Source: Mogibacterium sp. (GTDB lineage Bacteria; Bacillota; Clostridia; Peptostreptococcales; Anaerovoracaceae). Taken from it: 64,000 bases of DNA. A program made the translations under genes and the position numbers. The first letter of the stretch is position 1. Each line of letters starts with the position of its first letter. This document shows, piece after piece, positions 59,692 through 64,000 of this stretch. The DNA lies in the NCBI GenBank assembly GCA_017403955.1, contig JAFRDH010000007.1, positions 62,001-126,000 on the forward strand, in the 5' to 3' direction. The notes beneath the pieces are model-generated. The model did no database searches. It was not told where the DNA came from and saw only the letters and a list, made by a program, of their open reading frames with translations.

Positions 59692-62174
59692 TGGCAATTT
59701 ATATAGGCATAGATCTTGGAACAACTAACAGTGCGATATGTTCTTACGATGGTCTGGAGACCAAAGTCTGGAAGAGCCCTGAGCAGAGCGATGTCACACC
59801 TTCGGCGATCTATATAGATAAACGAGGCAATCGCTACTACGGGCAGAAGGCATACAATCAGTCAGCTTACAATCCGGGCAATTCGGCTACTCTCTTCAAG
59901 CGCTTCATCGGTACCGATACCGTTATGAGATTCGAGGATGCAGACATCACGATGACCCCGGAAGAGTGCAGCGCTGAGATCCTGAGGATACTTTTCAGCT
60001 ATCTGCCTGAGGAAATCAGGAACGACAGTGCAACAGGCACGGTCATCACAGTACCTGCAGCATTCAACGTAATGAAGAAGGAAGCTACGATGGAAGCTGC
60101 TCGTCTTGCGGGCATCGGTAATGTGGCGCTGATGCAGGAGCCGGTCGCCGCGGTAATGAGCGTACTCAAGACATCACCTGAAGACGGGCTGTTCCTGGTT
60201 TATGATCTGGGCGGAGGTACTTTCGATGTATCGATAGCTGAGAATATTTCGGGCAAAATCTCGTTGCTGGCCCACGGCGGTATCGAGATGTGCGGCGGAC
60301 GTGACATTGACCGAAGTATCTATAAGAGCATTGTAGAGCCGTGGATGAGAGCCAATTTCAACCTTCCTGATGACATGGAGGAAGATAAAAAATACAGAAA
60401 ACTCATAAGGATCGCTCAGTGGGCAGCCGAGAGAGCCAAGATAGAGGTCTCATACAAAGGCTCGGGAACCATTGCAATGAGCGAGGATGAGCTTAGATGC
60501 ACAGACCTTGACGGTGAAGAGATGTATCTGGATATAGATATCTCGCAGGAGCAGATGGACAGTCTGCTCTCCGGTATCATAGATGATACGGTCAAGGCTG
60601 CGAAGGATACAATAACCAAGACGGGGCTGAAACCGGGTGATATCCGCAAAATCGTTTTCATAGGCGGGCCGACCAATTACGCACCTCTGAGAGACCGCGT
60701 TTCTGAGGCTCTCGGCATCCCGACCAACACTGATGTCAATCCGATGATCGCAGTCGCTGAAGGCGCAGCAATTTACGCTGAGTCGATCGACTGGAGTGAT
60801 GACAATCATAGCCGCAAGAGCCAGAAAGAGTCACTCGAGTTCGACGCTGACATCAGGCTCAATTACATTGCCAGAACAGCATCAGAAATGGCCATGGTAT
60901 TGCTGGAGACAGACGGGAATGTCAGTGGATACGCAGAGTTCGAATGCACAGACAACGGCTGGACTTCGGGCAAAATATCGATTGAAGATGGCGCAACTGC
61001 AAGTCTTCCGCTGGTGCAGAGAGGTGATAATCATTTCCGCGTCAAAATGACAGACCTTAGAGGTAATAGCCTGAAAGATCCTGAGGATATCGTGATCACA
61101 AGGACAATGGCAACTGTCAGTGCTATCCCGGCATCACATTCAATAGGGATCGAAGTTATCAGTAAACTCGGAGGAGCGTCGGAGTTGGTCTTCCTTGTAA
61201 AGGAAGGTGACAGTCTCCCGGCCAAAGGGACGATAAGGGTCAAAGCCGGTCAGACTATACGCTCGGGATCTGCTGAGTCCATCAATATAAAGCTTTGGGA
61301 AGGAGACATCCAGACAAGGATCGAAGATAACAGATTCATCGGTATGCTCAAGATCCGCGGCACGGATATCGATGCAGGAATGATCCCGACCGGGACAGAT
61401 ATAGACTGTGAGTATGAAGTCACGGATTCAGGTCAGATCAGACTTGAGGCATCCGTTCCGTATATTGCGGCGACCTTCAAAGGAAACAACCTTTATTCCA
61501 GACAGGAAGGCGCAGTCATAGACAAAAATGTTGTCGCCAAAGCAGGCAGGAGACTTCTTGAAGAGATCACGGATATGCTCCATAGGATACCATCTGCCGA
61601 ACTCTACGCAGCCAAGGCAAAAGCTCAGAACGCTGCCAATGCGGGGGGCCTTAGAGACGATGATGCAGAGCAGATCCAGAAGGCTGACAATGACCTGCTC
61701 GAAGCGAGAAGGATCGCTGACAAATACCGCAGAGAAAACGTAAAGCTGATACGTGAGATGCAGGTGGAAAAGAAGCGCAGCCATTATGAGCAGGATATTG
61801 CAGAATATGCGACAACAGCGGAGAAACAGCAGATCGAGAATTACTTCAGGCTGGCGAAGCAATCCCTGGAGCAGGACGGGAAGTATCTCGAGGATATTCT
61901 GAGTGATCTCGGAAGAATGTTTATTAATATTCTGTGGCGTCAGGATTGGTATGTCATCAGATATTTCCAGATATTAGTGATCAGCGATGGTACTTATACT
62001 GACAGCGAAAGGTATTATGAACTGATCGAACGGGGAAATAAGTTCCTCGAAGACGGTAATATTGAGGCCCTGCGAGGGATAGTGATCTCTATCCTGAATC
62101 TCAGAAAAGATGATGACGATGACATTGAGGAGATGACAGGCCTTATGGACGTCGCTAATATCATCAAAGGATAG
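59691..62174 (+). CDS. Enlarged Hsp70 family chaperone
   Basis: The 827-residue protein has a complete Hsp70 nucleotide domain: IGIDLGTTNS (6-14), phosphate-2 motif YDLGGGTFDVS (171-181) and adenosine motif IGGPTNYAPLRDRV (324 on), ending near 366. A strand-rich insert of about 110 residues (370-480) replaces the short DnaK linker. A substrate-domain-like part follows, starting HSIGIEVISKLGG (483) and including IRVKAGQTIRSGSAESINIKLWEGD. Then comes a long helical lid (about 610-740) and a charged C-terminal tail with RKDDDDDIEE. Usual DnaK is about 610 residues. It is coupled to a GrpE-like gene and followed by an AAA+ and a J-like gene, so it is a dedicated, non-housekeeping Hsp70. Confidence 0.88.
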   Translation: MAIYIGIDLGTTNSAICSYDGLETKVWKSPEQSDVTPSAIYIDKRGNRYYGQKAYNQSAYNPGNSATLFKRFIGTDTVMRFEDADITMTPEECSAEILRILFSYLPEEIRNDSATGTVITVPAAFNVMKKEATMEAARLAGIGNVALMQEPVAAVMSVLKTSPEDGLFLVYDLGGGTFDVSIAENISGKISLLAHGGIEMCGGRDIDRSIYKSIVEPWMRANFNLPDDMEEDKKYRKLIRIAQWAAERAKIEVSYKGSGTIAMSEDELRCTDLDGEEMYLDIDISQEQMDSLLSGIIDDTVKAAKDTITKTGLKPGDIRKIVFIGGPTNYAPLRDRVSEALGIPTNTDVNPMIAVAEGAAIYAESIDWSDDNHSRKSQKESLEFDADIRLNYIARTASEMAMVLLETDGNVSGYAEFECTDNGWTSGKISIEDGATASLPLVQRGDNHFRVKMTDLRGNSLKDPEDIVITRTMATVSAIPASHSIGIEVISKLGGASELVFLVKEGDSLPAKGTIRVKAGQTIRSGSAESINIKLWEGDIQTRIEDNRFIGMLKIRGTDIDAGMIPTGTDIDCEYEVTDSGQIRLEASVPYIAATFKGNNLYSRQEGAVIDKNVVAKAGRRLLEEITDMLHRIPSAELYAAKAKAQNAANAGGLRDDDAEQIQKADNDLLEARRIADKYRRENVKLIREMQVEKKRSHYEQDIAEYATTAEKQQIENYFRLAKQSLEQDGKYLEDILSDLGRMFINILWRQDWYVIRYFQILVISDGTYTDSERYYELIERGNKFLEDGNIEALRGIVISILNLRKDDDDDIEEMTGLMDVANIIKG

Positions 62175-62185
62175 GAGAATAAGTA

Positions 62186-63592
62186 ATGAAAATGTGGCTT
62201 AAAAAGGGCACGGCTGTTGGTGGCGCCACAGCCGGAAGAATGATAGCTTCCGGTGATGATTGGCAGATCTATAAGACTGACAGGGAGTCTTACATCCTTG
62301 CTGTGCGCAAAAGCCTGGCGGCAAGATGGTCGGATCATCCTGAGACTGCTTCTCTTTTCACACCTTATACAAAAGATGAGGATATACTGACCTTTGTCTC
62401 TAAACCGGGATGGTTAGTGTCGTCTCTGAGCAAAGGACCGTTCCCTCGCGCGAGAACACAGATCGAGAATTTTGACAATGCATGCGTGAGACTCAGGAGA
62501 GAGTATCCCGATGCGCCTGTAACAGGAGCGTTATTCATAGAAGAATGTAACCTTATACTTCCTGCTGACCCTGACGCAGACAGATCAGACGATGATCTTG
62601 CGATCGGCACCTGGATCACGGGCGGCGTCCACGTCCTCATATCGGATACAGCGGCGGCACACAGAATGGCGTCATGGTTCCCCGAAGAAGTGCTGATGAG
62701 GATCGCAGAGGATGCAAAAGTGGTCCAGGGCAAAGGCGCGGGGCTGCGGACGAGAACGGATGTCGCAGATGCGAATGTGAACACTGATGATCCAGTGCCG
62801 CCTGTATCTGCAAGGAGAGAGATGCCTGACGAACCGTTCAGCCTCCCGGGCAGCAGCAAACTCGAGAAGTTTTTCAATGAAGAAATAATAGATATCGTGC
62901 GACACGCTGATGAGTACAAGAGGATGGGGATCGAATTCCCGGGAGCGGTAGTGCTCTACGGACCGCCGGGCACCGGCAAGACTTTTGCCGTAGAGAAACT
63001 CGCCGAATACCTCGGATGGCCGAGATACGACATCAACTCAGACAGTGTCGGCAGCACATACATACATGAGACAGGAATGAAGATCGCAAGGATTTTCGAC
63101 ATGGCGATCAGCAATGCACCGTCCGTTATAGTGATCGATGAGATGGAATCCTTCCTGTCTGAAAGGGCCGGAAAGCAGCAGCACCACGTTGAGGAAGTCG
63201 CAGAGTTTCTCCGCAAGATACCTGAAGCGACATCGAAAAATGTGCTTGTTTTCGGTATGACCAATGTCATAAAGGAAATCGATCAGGCTATACTCAGGCG
63301 GGGCAGATTCGACTATATGATAGAGGTCGATTACGCGGACAAGAACGATATAAGAAATTTGCTGGAGGCCAGAAAGAAAACGATCCCGATCGATGATGAT
63401 GCAGATCTTGACAGACTTGCCGGCGAACTTGCAGGACATCCTATGTCGGATGTGGTTTTCGTCCTGAAAGAAGCCGGAAGATACGCTGTCAAAAATAGGG
63501 TCAGGACAATAACAGATGAGGCTTTCAGAGCAGCACTCAAACAGCTTAAGGGCGTCAAGAAGACAAAAAACAAAATAGGTTTTTCAGTTTAG
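62186..63592 (+). CDS. AAA+ ATPase of the chaperone cassette
   Basis: The 468-residue protein has an unrecognised N-terminal domain of about 225 residues, opening GTAVGGATAGRMIASGDDWQIY, which faintly recalls a degenerate kinase glycine loop. A classical AAA+ domain follows: Walker A GPPGTGKT (259-266), Walker B VIVIDEMES (D318, E319), sensor VFGMTNV and arginine finger ILRRGRFDYMIEV. It resembles the FtsH/CDC48/spastin branch and lacks a protease domain. It begins 11 nt after the Hsp70 gene, with ATAGGAG as ribosome site. A remodelling ATPase next to Hsp70 suggests a disaggregase-like or complex-disassembling pair. Confidence 0.85.
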   Translation: MKMWLKKGTAVGGATAGRMIASGDDWQIYKTDRESYILAVRKSLAARWSDHPETASLFTPYTKDEDILTFVSKPGWLVSSLSKGPFPRARTQIENFDNACVRLRREYPDAPVTGALFIEECNLILPADPDADRSDDDLAIGTWITGGVHVLISDTAAAHRMASWFPEEVLMRIAEDAKVVQGKGAGLRTRTDVADANVNTDDPVPPVSARREMPDEPFSLPGSSKLEKFFNEEIIDIVRHADEYKRMGIEFPGAVVLYGPPGTGKTFAVEKLAEYLGWPRYDINSDSVGSTYIHETGMKIARIFDMAISNAPSVIVIDEMESFLSERAGKQQHHVEEVAEFLRKIPEATSKNVLVFGMTNVIKEIDQAILRRGRFDYMIEVDYADKNDIRNLLEARKKTIPIDDDADLDRLAGELAGHPMSDVVFVLKEAGRYAVKNRVRTITDEAFRAALKQLKGVKKTKNKIGFSV

Positions 63593-63613
63593 ACAGCAGG
63601 AGTGAAGATAAGG

Positions 63614-64000
63614 ATGCTGCAGAATAATCCGTTTTACATATTGAATATCCCGATGAACGCGGGCAAAAGCGCGATAGTTGCCGCATCAGAAGCTGCGCTC
63701 CTGAAAGGCAGCAAAAAACCCGGCGATGAGAGCGAAGGCGCTTTTTCCGTGCTGGTAAATCCCGATCAGCGCCTTGCTGCCGAACTTGATTGGTTCCCGG
63801 GGCTTGAGGAAGAGAAAATCTCTGAGATATGCCGTGCGGTCAGATCTACTCTGCCGATAGATGAACAGGGACTCAGTGGTGTAGCTCTTCTCAATGCCGG
63901 GCTTTACAACCTTGGCCTCATGACAATGCAGAAGGGCGGGAGCAAAAAGAACTTCATACAGAGCGTTGCTGATGCTGTATGGAAGATCGCTGAGCTTTAT
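63614..64000 (+). CDS. J-domain-like protein (3' end cut by window)
   Basis: ATG 63614, 21 nt after the AAA+ stop, opens a frame that runs to the window end (129 codons). It begins MLQNNPFYILNIPMNAGKSA, the NPF-x-I/V-L-x-hP opening of J-domains and J-like proteins of Hsp70 clusters, and continues FSVLVNPDQRLAAELDWFPG, also typical of those. The catalytic HPD is not seen between the two. It may be a degenerate J-protein that recruits the neighbouring Hsp70, but most of the gene is outside the window. It is fourth in the cassette. Confidence 0.55.
   Translation, partial: MLQNNPFYILNIPMNAGKSAIVAASEAALLKGSKKPGDESEGAFSVLVNPDQRLAAELDWFPGLEEEKISEICRAVRSTLPIDEQGLSGVALLNAGLYNLGLMTMQKGGSKKNFIQSVADAVWKIAELY

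Overview
The window looks like chromosome of an anaerobic, low-to-mid GC Gram-positive bacterium of the class Clostridia. Support: strong AGGAGG-type ribosome sites, a CIRCE/HrcA-type groESL promoter, the redox repressor Rex, a clostridial 2[4Fe-4S] ferredoxin, a tungsten aldehyde:ferredoxin oxidoreductase, PduL and a butyrate-kinase-type enzyme. A family-level placement (for example Anaerovoracaceae-like) would be a guess. No tRNA, rRNA, CRISPR array or intact transposase was seen.

Layout. 1-12.4 kb is core: tsaB-rimI-tsaD (t6A tRNA modification), an ABC-F ATPase, acpP, rex, a ferredoxin gene on the minus strand, a P-loop/Asp23-like protein, 8-oxoguanine glycosylase, groES-groEL, guaB and a GMP synthetase that lacks its glutaminase half. 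12.5-18.9 kb is an accessory island: a solitary HipA-like kinase, about 420 bp of nested hairpins that may be a structured RNA, small DUF genes, a frameshifted gene, a truncated PDDEXK nuclease and a DUF3592 membrane protein. 19-25.2 kb holds an M18 aminopeptidase, a 5-formyl-THF cyclo-ligase fused to a C_GCAxxG_C_C domain, decayed larB/larC and a minus-strand ChlI-like/VWA/mutY operon. 25.3-30.7 kb has an orphan TRAP-type binding protein paired with a GltS-type carrier under a palindromic operator, a phosphoribosyltransferase-like protein and a second, full-length guaA.

30.7-41.5 kb is a self-contained sigma-54 module: a PAS-AAA+-Fis activator diverges from iron alcohol dehydrogenase, butyrate-type kinase, CoA-acylating aldehyde dehydrogenase, two paralogous permeases, PduL and rpoN itself. 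The enzymes could turn an unknown aldehyde into alcohol plus acid with ATP, without visible microcompartment genes. 41.5-47.6 kb has metA/metY (acetylhomoserine route to methionine), a PreA-like dihydropyrimidine dehydrogenase, hipBA with three evenly spaced operators, and a nitroreductase.

47.6-56.1 kb looks like one catabolic locus: a LysR regulator and Asp/Glu-racemase-type protein diverge from a cysteine-desulfidase-like protein, an unknown protein, a small Fe-S protein, a tungsten AOR, a creatininase-family amidohydrolase and an NRAMP-like carrier that has lost the metal ligands. 56.1-59 kb has a GH13 glycosidase and a P1/DmpA peptidase. From 59.3 kb to the end runs a tight chaperone cassette: GrpE-like factor, an enlarged Hsp70, an AAA+ ATPase and a J-like protein cut by the window edge. 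This cassette is the strongest candidate for an undescribed system. Dispersed GGAGACAG...GTCCCC repeats occur four times between genes.
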